A stretch of DNA of 23,849 nucleotides from UBA2386 sp046306335 (GCA_046306335.1 JBKDXM010000132.1:1-23849), one strand, 5' to 3'. Positions 1 through 7,020 are shown, counted from the first letter of the stretch. Program-made: numbers and translations. The notes: generated from the sequence alone by a model not told the origin.

Positions 1-1
1 C

Positions 2-172
2 CTCGGCTCGACGATGGGCAGCAAGGGCGACCTGCGCGGCGTCCTGCGCCTGTTCGACCAGGGCCGGCTGCGGCCGGTGCTCGACCGCGTGCTGCCCATG
101 GCGCAGGTTGGCGAAGCGCACCGCCTGCTCGAAGCCCGGCACGCGCTCGGCAAGCTCGTGCTCGTGCCCTGA
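2..172 (+). CDS. C-terminal end of an MDR-family alcohol dehydrogenase / quinone oxidoreductase (5' truncated)
   Basis: Only the last 56 codons are in the window, so the start and cofactor-binding part are missing. The visible tail runs from LGSTMGSKGDL through VLDRVLPMAQVGEAHRLLEA to GKLVLVP. This is the typical end of zinc-type or quinone-oxidoreductase-like medium-chain dehydrogenases: a GS(T/M)xG turn, a helix, a V(L/I)DxxxPLxxxxEAHRxLE helix, then a G(K)LVL strand. Members of the superfamily are cytosolic NAD(P)H-dependent oxidoreductases; the substrate cannot be read from this fragment. Stop is TGA at 170-172. The next gene begins about 290 nt downstream, so they are probably not one operon. 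I am fairly sure of the superfamily and unsure of the subfamily. Confidence 0.75.
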   Translation, partial: LGSTMGSKGDLRGVLRLFDQGRLRPVLDRVLPMAQVGEAHRLLEARHALGKLVLVP

Positions 173-462
173 GCGCCTGAGAACGAACCCTCTACACGCT
201 ATCTGGGCGCCCCTGGTGGCGGCTCGCGCGGCCACGAAGAGCCCGCAGGACGCATGGTTCCCATACGTTGGGCTGGCGCGTCTGCGCCCACCCTGGCCCA
301 CCCTCTCTACCCACTTGGGCGGAGAATCTGGCGTGGTTCGCACGGCGTTGGCGGAGGGAAGAGCGACGAAGACCGCAAAGGCGACGCGTCGCGTGTGACC
401 CGGTGTCGCGCGCGGACTAGCTGTCGACGGTCGCTGCGCCCTTCAACCCCTTGGAGGTTCCC
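173..462. other. Intergenic region without a recognisable gene
   Basis: This stretch of about 290 nt separates the MDR tail from the small secreted protein. The open frames crossing it have no plausible start or product. It contains several short C-rich/G-rich complementary pieces, for example CCCA...TGGG around 250-262 and CCCACTTGGG around 310-319. These could fold weakly as RNA, but none makes a convincing terminator or known RNA gene. The last 10 nt carry the Shine-Dalgarno of the next gene. Confidence 0.5.
453..457 (+). promoter_or_regulatory. Shine-Dalgarno site GGAGG, decides the start at 463
   Basis: GGAGG lies 5 nt before ATG 463. It is the only strong Shine-Dalgarno in the window and favours ATG 463 over the in-frame TTG at 451, which would place the site inside the coding region. 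Confidence 0.75.
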
Positions 463-855
463 ATGAAGACCCTGCTCGTCCTCGCGTTGGTCCTCGCCGC
501 CCCGATCGCCGCCACGAAGGAGGGCGCGTTGCTCGAGGTCCAGGTCGTCCCCGGCGCCGTCGAGTTCGCCGTCGAGTTCGCCGTCGACGGCCCGTCGTCG
601 CCGTACTTCGCCGGCGTCCTGCTGTCGCTGTCGCCAAAGCTCGCGCACTACCTCGTGGACCTGCCGCCGCTGCTCGCCGACCACGTCATCGCCGGCATCG
701 GCTTCGTCGAGCGCGAGCGCTACCTGCTGTCGTTGCCGGAGACCGCGCTGCCGCCCGGCGTGATGATCTACGCGCAGGGGGTCACCTTCGACGGCGCCGT
801 GATCGCGTCGTCGGACGTCGCGGACTTCGTGCTCGATGCGTCCGGTGAGCAGTGA
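463..855 (+). CDS. Small secreted protein of unknown function
   Basis: The product is 130 aa. It begins with a classic signal peptide: M-K, then the hydrophobic run TLLVLALVLAAPIAA, with cleavage probably near residue 17-20. The mature part is about 110 aa, with no cysteines and an even alternation of hydrophobic and acidic segments that suggests a beta-rich extracellular or periplasmic fold. The stretch PPGVMIYAQGVTFDGAVIASSDVADFVLD resembles the C-terminal beta strands found in many small planctomycete secreted proteins, from memory only. A 12-nt tandem duplication (559-570 and 571-582) gives the repeated VEFA VEFA near residue 33. The start is ATG 463 behind a GGAGG. I cannot assign a function. 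The gene stands alone between long spacers. Confidence 0.75.
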   Translation: MKTLLVLALVLAAPIAATKEGALLEVQVVPGAVEFAVEFAVDGPSSPYFAGVLLSLSPKLAHYLVDLPPLLADHVIAGIGFVERERYLLSLPETALPPGVMIYAQGVTFDGAVIASSDVADFVLDASGEQ

Positions 856-940
856 CCGCCGCGCGCGGTCGCGCCGGTGGCAACGGCGGTTTCGCGTCGG
901 CCGGCGCACCCGCAGCGTGGGCGCACCGGCGGGCGTGAGG

Positions 941-946
941 TACAAT
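941..946 (+). promoter_or_regulatory. Possible -10 box TACAAT for the ZU5/lipase gene
   Basis: TACAAT matches the sigma70 -10 consensus at 5 of 6 positions in a very GC-rich context and lies 32 nt before the chosen GTG 979. No clear -35 is seen at the right distance, so this is moderate evidence only. It argues against the longer reading from GTG 877, which would put the box inside the coding region. Confidence 0.45.
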
Positions 947-978
947 CGCCACACCCCCTGACCGGCGAACGTCCCGTC

Positions 979-2346
979 GTGCCCATCCCATCGTGTTCCG
1001 CGCACGTCGCGCCCATTGCGCGCGCCGCGCTTGCCGCGGTCGCGGCCGTGGCTGCTGCCTGCGGCGGCGGCGGTGGCGGCACGGCCTCCGCCCAGCCGGC
1101 GCCGACGGTGGCGACGGCGACGGTCGGACCCGCCGGCGGGGAGGTGGCGGTCACGTCCGGTCCGCACGCCGGCGTCGGCATCCAGGTGCCGGCCGGCGCG
1201 CTCGCGGCGCCGACGATCGTCACGCTGCGCGCCGAGATCGTCGTCGACCCGATCCTCAGCATCTTCCCCGTGTACCGCGTCGAGCCGCGCGGCGTGCCGC
1301 TGCAGAAGCCGGCGACGATCACGCTGCGCGCGGCCAGCCAGCTCGAACAGGGCGCCGGCCAACTCGTCGCCACCGGGCTCGTGCAGCCGCGCGATGTCGA
1401 TGCCTGGCAACCGATGACCACGACCGTCGTCGACGCCGGCCAGCGCGTCGTCGCCTCGCTGACGCCGTGGTTCGGCGACTTCGCCGTGCTCAATGCGCCG
1501 CTGCACCGCCTGTTCACCCAGCCGCGGACGCTGCTCGACCCCGCCACGCCGACGCCGACGGCGACGATCGCCGGCGGGCAGGCGGTCTTCGCCGCCGGGG
1601 ACCTGACCGTGCAGGTCGGGCGCGGCAGCCTCGCGTCGTTCTGGGCCTCGCCCGGGTCGGCGAATCTGCTCGTGCTGCCCGGCCTGTTCGGCTCGCCGGT
1701 CGACTACCTGGGCGCGCAAAACCTCGTCGCCGCGCTGCCGCCGTCGGTGCAGAACATCGTCCTGCTGTCGTACGCGTCGGGCCGCGGCGTCGCCGCGACC
1801 GCCAACGAGCTCTACGACCTGATCGCCGCCCGCCGGCAAGCGGGCTTCGGCTGCGCGATCGTCGGCCACAGCATGGGCGGGTTGATCGGCCGCTACCTGG
1901 TCGAGCAGTCGCACGCCGACGTGTTGCGGCCGGGTTGGCAGCCCGGCGCGGCTTCCCTGGCCGCCGCGTGTCCGCACCTGGTGCTTCTCGGCGTACCGCA
2001 GGCCGGTTGCGACATCGGCGAGCAGTTGGTGGCGACGATGCTGTTGCAAGCGCGGCCCGACGAGACCGCCAAGCTGCAAGCTGCGATCGACCTCAGCTAC
2101 CGCAGCGATGCGGTGACGAACTTCCTGAACACCCGCTACGTCGACAACGCCACGCGTTACCACGTCGTCTACGGCGGCCTCGGCTTCGGCACCGACGGCG
2201 TCGTCACCGTGGCGAGCGCGCTCGCGCTGCCGCTCGGAGCGGACGAGTCGGCGACCGGCTTCCCGGTCCTGCACGACGCCTTGCACGTGCAAGCGGCGAC
2301 CAACGGCGTCGCGGCCCACGTCGCGGCGCTGCTGCAGACCCCCTGA
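979..2346 (+). CDS. Predicted lipoprotein with ZU5-like domain and alpha/beta-hydrolase (lipase/esterase) domain
   Basis: The product is 455 aa from GTG 979. That start gives a hydrophobic export signal ending in AAAC at residue 28, followed by six glycines, as expected for a lipoprotein anchored by Cys28. Residues about 45-110 (GPAGGEV...GIQVPAGALAAPTIVTLRA) match the ZU5-like pattern GGxV...VPxGAL...ITL, a small beta domain. Residues about 225-455 form an alpha/beta hydrolase: NLLVLPGLFGSP as the first strand and oxyanion region, AIVGHSMGGLIGRYL as the nucleophile elbow with Ser298, and GTDGVVT and LHDALH as candidate acid and histidine. This resembles PGAP1/LCAT-type lipases more than small esterases. 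It probably hydrolyses an ester or lipid outside the cytoplasm. The substrate is unknown. An upstream GTG (877) is possible but would spoil the signal peptide. Confidence 0.8.
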   Translation: MPIPSCSAHVAPIARAALAAVAAVAAACGGGGGGTASAQPAPTVATATVGPAGGEVAVTSGPHAGVGIQVPAGALAAPTIVTLRAEIVVDPILSIFPVYRVEPRGVPLQKPATITLRAASQLEQGAGQLVATGLVQPRDVDAWQPMTTTVVDAGQRVVASLTPWFGDFAVLNAPLHRLFTQPRTLLDPATPTPTATIAGGQAVFAAGDLTVQVGRGSLASFWASPGSANLLVLPGLFGSPVDYLGAQNLVAALPPSVQNIVLLSYASGRGVAATANELYDLIAARRQAGFGCAIVGHSMGGLIGRYLVEQSHADVLRPGWQPGAASLAAACPHLVLLGVPQAGCDIGEQLVATMLLQARPDETAKLQAAIDLSYRSDAVTNFLNTRYVDNATRYHVVYGGLGFGTDGVVTVASALALPLGADESATGFPVLHDALHVQAATNGVAAHVAALLQTP

Positions 2347-2360
2347 CCGCCCGCGCGGCG

Positions 2361-2400
2361 GCGACGCGGCGACCCGGCGACCCGGCGACGCGGCGACGCG
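2361..2400. repeat. Tandem repeat, five 8-bp units
   Basis: Five consecutive 8-bp units of the form GCGAC(G/C)CG occupy the spacer between the lipase and copA: units 1, 4 and 5 read GCGACGCG, units 2 and 3 read GCGACCCG. The run begins 14 nt after the lipase stop. It is a short minisatellite that could vary by slippage. No function is evident. Confidence 0.8.
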
Positions 2401-2454
2401 GGGTCGCGGCGCGCCTGCGAACAGCGGCGCATCGCCGGTTGCGTGCGCGCGACC

Positions 2455-2460
2455 TACGAT
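2455..2460 (+). promoter_or_regulatory. Possible -10 box TACGAT for copA
   Basis: TACGAT lies 12 nt before ATG 2473, with no Shine-Dalgarno in between and no clear -35. If real, the transcript would have a leader of about 6 nt. One of the recurrent TANNNT boxes just upstream of starts in this window. Confidence 0.4.
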
Positions 2461-2472
2461 GGCGCCTTCGCG

Positions 2473-4797
2473 ATGACCGACGTCACGCTCGAAGTCACCG
2501 GCATGACCTGCGCCGGTTGCGCGCGCCGCATCGAGCGCGCGCTGGTCGCCGTGCCGGGCGTCGCGGCGGCGCACGTCAACCTCGCGCTGCAGCAGGCGAC
2601 GGTCGCCGTCGACCTGGCCCGGGCGCCGCGGCCGGCCCTCGTCGCGGCGGTCGAAGCCGTCGGCTACGGCGTGCTGCCGGCCCCGCTCGCCGCCGCCGCG
2701 CCGATCGACCGCGCTGCCGCCGACGCCGCCGAACGCCGCGCGCTGCAACGCGGGCTTGCGCTCGCCGCCGTCGCCGGCCTGCCGTTGCTCGCGCTCGGCA
2801 TGGCGCACGGCCGGTGGTCGTTCGCGGACGCGCCGGCGGGCCGCTGGCTGCAGGCCGCGCTGGCGACGGCGGTGCTGTTCGGCCCCGGCCTGCGGCTGCT
2901 GCGCGGTGGCCTGCGCGCGGCGAGGGCGCGCAGCCCCGACATGAACACCCTCGTCGGGCTCGGCGCGCTGGCGGCGTACGGCTGGTCGCTGGCGGCGACG
3001 GCGTGGCCGCAGGCGTTCGCGCACGGCGGGCACCAGCCGCACGTCTACTTCGAAGCCGCCGGCGCGATCGTCGGCTTCGTGCTGCTGGGCAAGTACCTGG
3101 AGTCGCGCGCGCGCTGGCGGCTCGGCGATGCGATCCGCGCGTTGCATGCGCTGGTGCCGGCGACGGCGCACCGCCTCGCAGGGGACGAAGGTGGCCGCGA
3201 CGTCGTCGACCAGCCCGAACACGACGTGCCGGTCGCCAGCTTGCGCGTCGGCGACTGCGTGCGCGTGCGTCCCGGCGAACGCGCGCCCGCCGACGGCGTC
3301 GTGCTGCACGGCGATGCCGCCATCGATGTCTCGCTGCTGACCGGCGAGAGCGCGCCGGTCGCCGCCGGCCCGGGCGTGCGCATCGTCGCCGGCAGCCTGC
3401 TGAGCGGCGGCGCGCTGGTGCTGCGGCTCGATCGCACGGGCAGCGCGACCGCGCTCGCGCGCATCGCCGCCGCGGTCGCCGAAGCCCAGGGATCGCGCGC
3501 GCCGATCGCGCGGCTCGCCGATCGCGCCAGCGCCGTGTTCGTGCCGATCGTGCTCGCGCTCGCCGCCGCCACGTTCGGCGCGCACCTCGCCATCGACGCC
3601 TCGTCGGTCGGCGTCGCGCTCGCCATCGAACGCATGGTCGCCGTGCTGGTGATGGCCTGCCCGTGCGCGCTCGGCCTCGCCACGCCAGCGGCGGTCGCGG
3701 TCGGCGCGGGGCGCGGCGCGCAACTCGGCGTGCTGTTCCGCACCGGCGCTGCGCTCGAACGCTGCAGTGCGCTCGACCTCGTCGTCTTCGACAAGACCGG
3801 CACGCTGACGACCGGACGGCCCGAGGTCGTCGCCGTCGAGCCGGTGGCAGGGCGTCGCGATGCCGCCCGCGAAACGGGCCACGCGCCCGCCGCAGCGGTC
3901 CGCGGCAGCGCCGGCGACGCGCTGCTGGCGCTCGCTGCCGCGGTCGAACGCAGCAGCGAGCATCCGTTCGCGCGCGCGATCGTCGCGGCGGCGCAGGCGC
4001 GCGGGCTCGCGCTGCCGGCGGCCACCGGTTTCGTCGCCGCGCCGGCAATGGGGGCGCAGGCGGCGATCGACGGCGCGGTCGTGCGCGTCGGCAAGCCGGC
4101 GTGGCTGCAGGCGCAGGGCGTGGCGCTGGACGGCGCTGCCGCCGCGCGCGCCGACGCCATCGCCGCCGCCGGCCGCACGCCGCTCGCGGTCGCGCGCGAC
4201 GGCGCGTTCCTCGGATGGCTCGCCGTCGCCGACGCCGTGCGCGCCGATGCGGTGCCGGCCATCGCACGGTTGCGCGCGCTCGGCGTCGGCGTCGCGCTCG
4301 CCAGCGGCGACCGCGCCGAGGTCGCCGCCGCCGTCGCGGCCGAACTCGGCATCGCGGACGTGCACGCGGGCCTGCTCCCAGCCGACAAGGTGGCGTTGCT
4401 GCGCGCGCGGGCGGCCGCGGGACGTCGCACGGCGATGGTCGGCGACGGTGTCAACGACGCACCCGCGCTCGCCGCCGCCGACGTCGGCATGGCGATGGGC
4501 GGCGGCACCGACGTCGCCGCCGCCGCGGCCGACGTCGCGCTGCTGCGCGGCGGGCTCGACGCCGTGCCGACCGCGATCGAACTGGCGCGCGCGACGATGC
4601 GCGCGATCCGCCGCAACCTGCTGTGGGCGTCGGCCTACAACCTGCTCGGCCTGCCGCTCGCCGCCGGCGTGCTCGCGCCGCTCGGCGTGACCCTGTCGCC
4701 GATGTGGGCGAGTGCGGCGATGTCGCTGTCCAGCGTGTCGGTGCTGGCGAGTTCGCTGTGGCTGCGGCGCTTCCAGCCGCGCGCACTGGCAGGCTGA
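2473..4797 (+). CDS. copA: Cu(I)-translocating P1B-type ATPase, CopA-like
   Basis: The product is 774 aa, normal for CopA with one N-terminal metal-binding domain. It exports Cu(I) from the cytoplasm using ATP. Visible in order: an HMA domain with GMTCAGC (Cys13, Cys16); hydrophobic helices; actuator TGES from Thr290; the membrane metal site CPC at 396-398; the phosphorylation motif DKTGT with Asp440; the nucleotide-binding HP pair at 497-498, specific to P1B pumps; GDGVNDAP from 657; and terminal helices with YN and MSLSSVSV, residues characteristic of the Cu(I) subgroup. An insertion rich in Ala, Arg and Gly precedes the HP motif. ATG 2473 is preferred to GTG 2443, which only adds ten unrelated residues. 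No copper regulator or chaperone is next to it. Specificity for Cu(I), possibly also Ag(I), is inferred from the CPC and C-terminal motifs. Confidence 0.95.
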   Translation: MTDVTLEVTGMTCAGCARRIERALVAVPGVAAAHVNLALQQATVAVDLARAPRPALVAAVEAVGYGVLPAPLAAAAPIDRAAADAAERRALQRGLALAAVAGLPLLALGMAHGRWSFADAPAGRWLQAALATAVLFGPGLRLLRGGLRAARARSPDMNTLVGLGALAAYGWSLAATAWPQAFAHGGHQPHVYFEAAGAIVGFVLLGKYLESRARWRLGDAIRALHALVPATAHRLAGDEGGRDVVDQPEHDVPVASLRVGDCVRVRPGERAPADGVVLHGDAAIDVSLLTGESAPVAAGPGVRIVAGSLLSGGALVLRLDRTGSATALARIAAAVAEAQGSRAPIARLADRASAVFVPIVLALAAATFGAHLAIDASSVGVALAIERMVAVLVMACPCALGLATPAAVAVGAGRGAQLGVLFRTGAALERCSALDLVVFDKTGTLTTGRPEVVAVEPVAGRRDAARETGHAPAAAVRGSAGDALLALAAAVERSSEHPFARAIVAAAQARGLALPAATGFVAAPAMGAQAAIDGAVVRVGKPAWLQAQGVALDGAAAARADAIAAAGRTPLAVARDGAFLGWLAVADAVRADAVPAIARLRALGVGVALASGDRAEVAAAVAAELGIADVHAGLLPADKVALLRARAAAGRRTAMVGDGVNDAPALAAADVGMAMGGGTDVAAAAADVALLRGGLDAVPTAIELARATMRAIRRNLLWASAYNLLGLPLAAGVLAPLGVTLSPMWASAAMSLSSVSVLASSLWLRRFQPRALAG

Positions 4798-4839
4798 GCC
4801 TCCCGCTGCGCTGCTGCGGCGGCGGCTCCGCCGACCGGG

Positions 4840-4845
4840 TACCTT
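4840..4845 (+). promoter_or_regulatory. Possible -10 box TACCTT for the methyltransferase-alkB operon
   Basis: TACCTT lies 8 nt before ATG 4854, with no Shine-Dalgarno and no obvious -35. It would give a leaderless or nearly leaderless mRNA. It separates the repair operon from copA, which ends 56 nt upstream of the ATG. Confidence 0.4.
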
Positions 4846-4853
4846 CCTCGCCC

Positions 4854-5402
4854 ATGGCCGCCGCCCGGGCAACCCGCCGCCGCACGCCGCGCATGCGCGA
4901 GACCGTCGCCGCCGTGTTCGCGCCGACATCGCTCGGCCTGTCGCTGGTCGCAGCCAGCGCCGCCGGCGTGTTCGCGCTGCTGCTCGGCGACTCCGAACGC
5001 GCGCTGCGCAGCGACTTCGCGCGGCGTTTTCCCCGCATGCGGCTGCGCGTCGGCGACGACGCCGTGCGCAAGGCGATGGCGGGCGTCGTGCGCTTCGTCG
5101 ACCGCGGCGGCGTCCTGCCGCTGGTGCCGCTCGACCTGCGCGGCACGCCGTTCCAGCTCAAGGTGTGGGACGCGCTGCGGCGCATCCCGCACGGCCGCGT
5201 GACCACGTATGGCGCGCTGGCGGACAAGGTCGGCGATCCCGACGCGGTGCGCGCGGTCGCCGGCGCGTGCGCGCGCAACCCGGTCGCCGTGCTGGTGCCG
5301 TGCCATCGCGTGATCGCCAGCACCGGCCGCCTGCACGGCTACCGCTGGGGCCTCGACCGCAAGCACGCGCTGCTGGCGCGCGAAGGCGTGATGCTGCTGT
5401 GA
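4854..5402 (+). CDS. Ada-type methylated-DNA--protein-cysteine methyltransferase (methyltransferase domain only)
   Basis: The product is 182 aa. It repairs O6-methylguanine (and O4-methylthymine) by irreversible transfer of the methyl group to its own cysteine. The active site VPCHRV has Cys150. Upstream is the helix-turn-helix segment GTPFQLKVWDALRRIPHGRVTTYGALA with its arginine finger, and downstream GYRWGLDRKHALLAREG. Both GYRWG and the N-terminal SLGLSLVAASAAGVFALLLGDS resemble the C-terminal half of Ada rather than Ogt. The Ada zinc-sensing and AraC-type domains are absent, so this protein should not act as the methyl sensor that Ada is. The first 13 residues are Arg-rich and dispensable-looking; ATG 4893 is an alternative start. 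The stop overlaps the alkB start, so translation is probably coupled. Confidence 0.93.
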   Translation: MAAARATRRRTPRMRETVAAVFAPTSLGLSLVAASAAGVFALLLGDSERALRSDFARRFPRMRLRVGDDAVRKAMAGVVRFVDRGGVLPLVPLDLRGTPFQLKVWDALRRIPHGRVTTYGALADKVGDPDAVRAVAGACARNPVAVLVPCHRVIASTGRLHGYRWGLDRKHALLAREGVMLL

Positions 5403-6052
5403 GCGGCCGCCAGCGTGCGCTCGCGTTCGCCGCCCCGTTGCCGCGCGAGGAGTTCGCGCCCGGCGCGTGGCTGCTGCGCGGCTTCGTCGGCGCGCGCGAG
5501 GCCGACGTGCTCGCCGCGTTGACGGCGGTCGTCGAACAGGCGCCGCTGCGCACGATGACGACGCCTGGCGGCAAGCGCATGTCGGTGACGACGACGAGCT
5601 GCGGCGACTGCGGCTGGGTCAGCGATCGCCGCGGCTACCGCTACGAGGCGAACGACCCGGCGACCGGCCGGCCGTGGCCGCCGATCCCCGCAGCGCTCGC
5701 CGCGCTGGCGCGCGACGCGGCGGCGGCCGTCGGGCATGCGGCGTTCGCGCCGGACGCATGCCTCGTCAACCGCTACGCCGTCGGCGCCAAGATGACGCTG
5801 CACCAGGACCGCGACGAGGCGGACTTCGCGCAGCCGATCGTCTCGGTCTCGCTCGGCCTGCCGGCGACGTTCCAGTTCGGCGGCGCCGAGCGCAAAGGCC
5901 CGACGGTGCGCGTGCCGCTGGTCCACGGCGACGTCGTGGTGTTCGGCGGCCCGTCGCGGCTGTGCTTCCACGGCGTGCTGCCGGTCAAGGACGGCGCGCA
6001 TCCCGTGCTCGGGCCCTACCGGGTCAACCTGACGTTCCGTCGGGCGCGGTAG
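5399..6052 (+). CDS. alkB: AlkB-type 2-oxoglutarate/Fe(II)-dependent DNA dealkylase
   Basis: The product is 217 aa, the length of E. coli AlkB. The enzyme oxidatively removes methyl groups from 1-methyladenine and 3-methylcytosine, using Fe(II), O2 and 2-oxoglutarate. Iron ligands are seen as HQD (His135, Asp137) and His191 in CFHGVLPVK. The 2-oxoglutarate arginines are Arg208 and Arg214 in YRVNLTFRR. Spacing is identical to E. coli AlkB, shifted by four. The nucleotide-lid region includes MSVTTTSCGDCGWVSDRRGYRY, as in AlkB. The start is GTG 5399, whose last two bases plus the next A form the TGA of the upstream methyltransferase (GTGA overlap). No other start with a Shine-Dalgarno fits. Gene order repeats the ada-alkB arrangement known in enterobacteria. 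Confidence 0.95.
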   Translation: MSGRQRALAFAAPLPREEFAPGAWLLRGFVGAREADVLAALTAVVEQAPLRTMTTPGGKRMSVTTTSCGDCGWVSDRRGYRYEANDPATGRPWPPIPAALAALARDAAAAVGHAAFAPDACLVNRYAVGAKMTLHQDRDEADFAQPIVSVSLGLPATFQFGGAERKGPTVRVPLVHGDVVVFGGPSRLCFHGVLPVKDGAHPVLGPYRVNLTFRRAR

Positions 6053-6099
6053 GAGTCTGCGCCACGGAACGCGCGCCGGGCGGCGTCGTCGCGTTCGGG

Positions 6100-6117
6100 A
6101 ATGCGCGGTCGCGCATT
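6100..6117. promoter_or_regulatory. Perfect 18-bp palindrome AATGCGCGGTCGCGCATT (8-bp arms, 2-bp centre), operator-like
   Basis: The two arms AATGCGCG and CGCGCATT are exact reverse complements around GT. It lies 47 nt after the alkB stop and about 90 nt upstream of the putative -35 of the enoyl-CoA hydratase operon. The short centre suits a dimeric repressor site better than a hairpin terminator. The protein that would bind it is unknown. Confidence 0.45.
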
Positions 6118-6128
6118 GGCGAGGCCAC

Positions 6129-6172
6129 CGGCGGGCGGGCCTTGGGCGCGCGGACGGCCGCGCCGCCCGCCG
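6129..6172 (+). terminator. Long GC hairpin downstream of alkB, possible terminator
   Basis: A 10-bp perfect stem (6129-6138 with 6163-6172) encloses a loop that can itself form CGCGG/CCGCG. There is no U-run, so if it terminates transcription it is not a canonical intrinsic terminator. It could equally be a structured part of an RNA leader. Confidence 0.4.
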
Positions 6173-6209
6173 CGTAGCCCGCCGCGCAGCCGGTTCACGG
6201 GCTCCGCTG

Positions 6210-6238
6210 TTGGCGGGCGCGCGGGGCTTCGGCAAGAT
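6210..6238 (+). promoter_or_regulatory. Putative sigma70-type promoter for the enoyl-CoA hydratase operon
   Basis: A -35 TTGGCG (6210-6215) and a -10-like CAAGAT (6233-6238) are separated by 17 nt. ATG 6250 follows 11 nt after the -10, implying a leader of only about 5 nt. No Shine-Dalgarno is present. The -10 matches consensus at three positions only. Confidence 0.45.
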
Positions 6239-6249
6239 CCTCGCCCCCG

Positions 6250-7017
6250 ATGAGCGACGCACCCAAGGTCCTGACCGAGCGCCACGGCGACGTCGTGCTC
6301 GTGACGTTGAACGCCCCCGAACGCCGCAACGCCATCGACCAGGAGATGGTCGACGGCCTGCACCGCGTGCTCGACGCCCACTGGCACGACGAGTCGGTCG
6401 CAGCGCTGGTGCTCACCGGCGCGGGCGACAAGGCCTTCGCGGCCGGCGCCGACATCGCGCAGCTGCGCGAGCGCACGTCCCGCGACGCGCTGAAGGCGAT
6501 CAACAGCGGCATCTTCCAGCGCATCGAGGAGTTCCCGGCGCCGGTGATCGCGGCGATCAAGGGCTTCGCGCTCGGTGGCGGCTGCGAGCTGGCGATCGCG
6601 TGCGACCTGCGCGTGCTCGGCGAGTCGGCCAAGATGGGCCAGCCCGAGGTCAAGCTCGGCATCATCCCGGCGGCGGGCGGGACGTACCGGCTGCCGCGCC
6701 TGATCGGCCTCGGCCTGGCGCGCGAGCTGGTCTACACCGGCCGCATGGTCGACGCGCACGAAGCGCTGCGCATCGGCCTCGCCAACGCCGTCGTGCCCGA
6801 CGCCGAGGTCGTGCCGAAGGCGCTGGCGCTCGCCGGCGAGATCGCGCAGAACGGCCGGCTGGCCGTGCGCGGCGCCAAGCGGTCGCTCAACGCGCTGTCG
6901 CGCCCGGGCCAGGAGAACGCGCTCGCGTTCGAGAGCTCGGTGCAGGCCACGCTGTTCGACAGTGACGACAAGAAGGCGCGCATGGACGCGTTCCTCCACA
7001 AGCAGAAGAAGGGCTGA
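6250..7017 (+). CDS. Enoyl-CoA hydratase/isomerase (crotonase family)
   Basis: The product is 255 aa, standard for a single-domain crotonase. It hydrates trans-2-enoyl-CoA to 3-hydroxyacyl-CoA in the cytoplasm. The oxyanion-hole and CoA-binding segment AFAAGADIAQLRE is followed by GFALGGGCELAIACD with Glu113 and QPEVKLGIIPAAGGTYRLPRLIG with Glu133. The two glutamates are 20 residues apart, as in rat mitochondrial hydratase (Glu144/Glu164), which supports true hydratase activity rather than an isomerase-only role. Three nt separate its stop from the next ATG, and the neighbour catalyses the next pathway step. Substrate chain length (short-chain crotonyl-CoA or aromatic-degradation intermediates) cannot be told. 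Confidence 0.93.
   Translation: MSDAPKVLTERHGDVVLVTLNAPERRNAIDQEMVDGLHRVLDAHWHDESVAALVLTGAGDKAFAAGADIAQLRERTSRDALKAINSGIFQRIEEFPAPVIAAIKGFALGGGCELAIACDLRVLGESAKMGQPEVKLGIIPAAGGTYRLPRLIGLGLARELVYTGRMVDAHEALRIGLANAVVPDAEVVPKALALAGEIAQNGRLAVRGAKRSLNALSRPGQENALAFESSVQATLFDSDDKKARMDAFLHKQKKG
7008..7013 (+). promoter_or_regulatory. Shine-Dalgarno-like GAAGGG before the dehydrogenase gene
   Basis: GAAGGG sits 7 nt before ATG 7021 and overlaps the last codons of the upstream gene. It contrasts with the lack of such sites at first genes of operons in this window. Confidence 0.55.
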
Positions 7018-7020
7018 ACC

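Larger units (their letters stand above)
6053..6249. other. Intergenic region between alkB and the enoyl-CoA hydratase gene, rich in dyads
   Basis: No gene is visible in these 197 nt. They hold a perfect 18-bp palindrome (6100-6117), a long GC hairpin (6129-6172), and a -35/-10 pair for the next gene (6210-6238), each listed separately. Confidence 0.6.

Noticed and set aside
451..462. TTG 451 as start of the small secreted protein
   Set aside because: The GGAGG at 453-457 would then be inside the gene, whereas it is well spaced for ATG 463, which also gives a cleaner signal peptide.
307..4929. Very long minus-strand open frame (1540 codons)
   Set aside because: It is antisense to the lipase, copA and the methyltransferase start. 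The translation is Arg/Ala/Gly-rich low-complexity sequence with no motif. Long spurious frames are expected at this GC content.
993..5402. Plus-strand open frame of 1469 codons spanning the lipase and copA
   Set aside because: Only its last part, from ATG 4854, is a real gene (Ada-type methyltransferase). The rest is an Arg-rich shadow of the lipase and copA frames.
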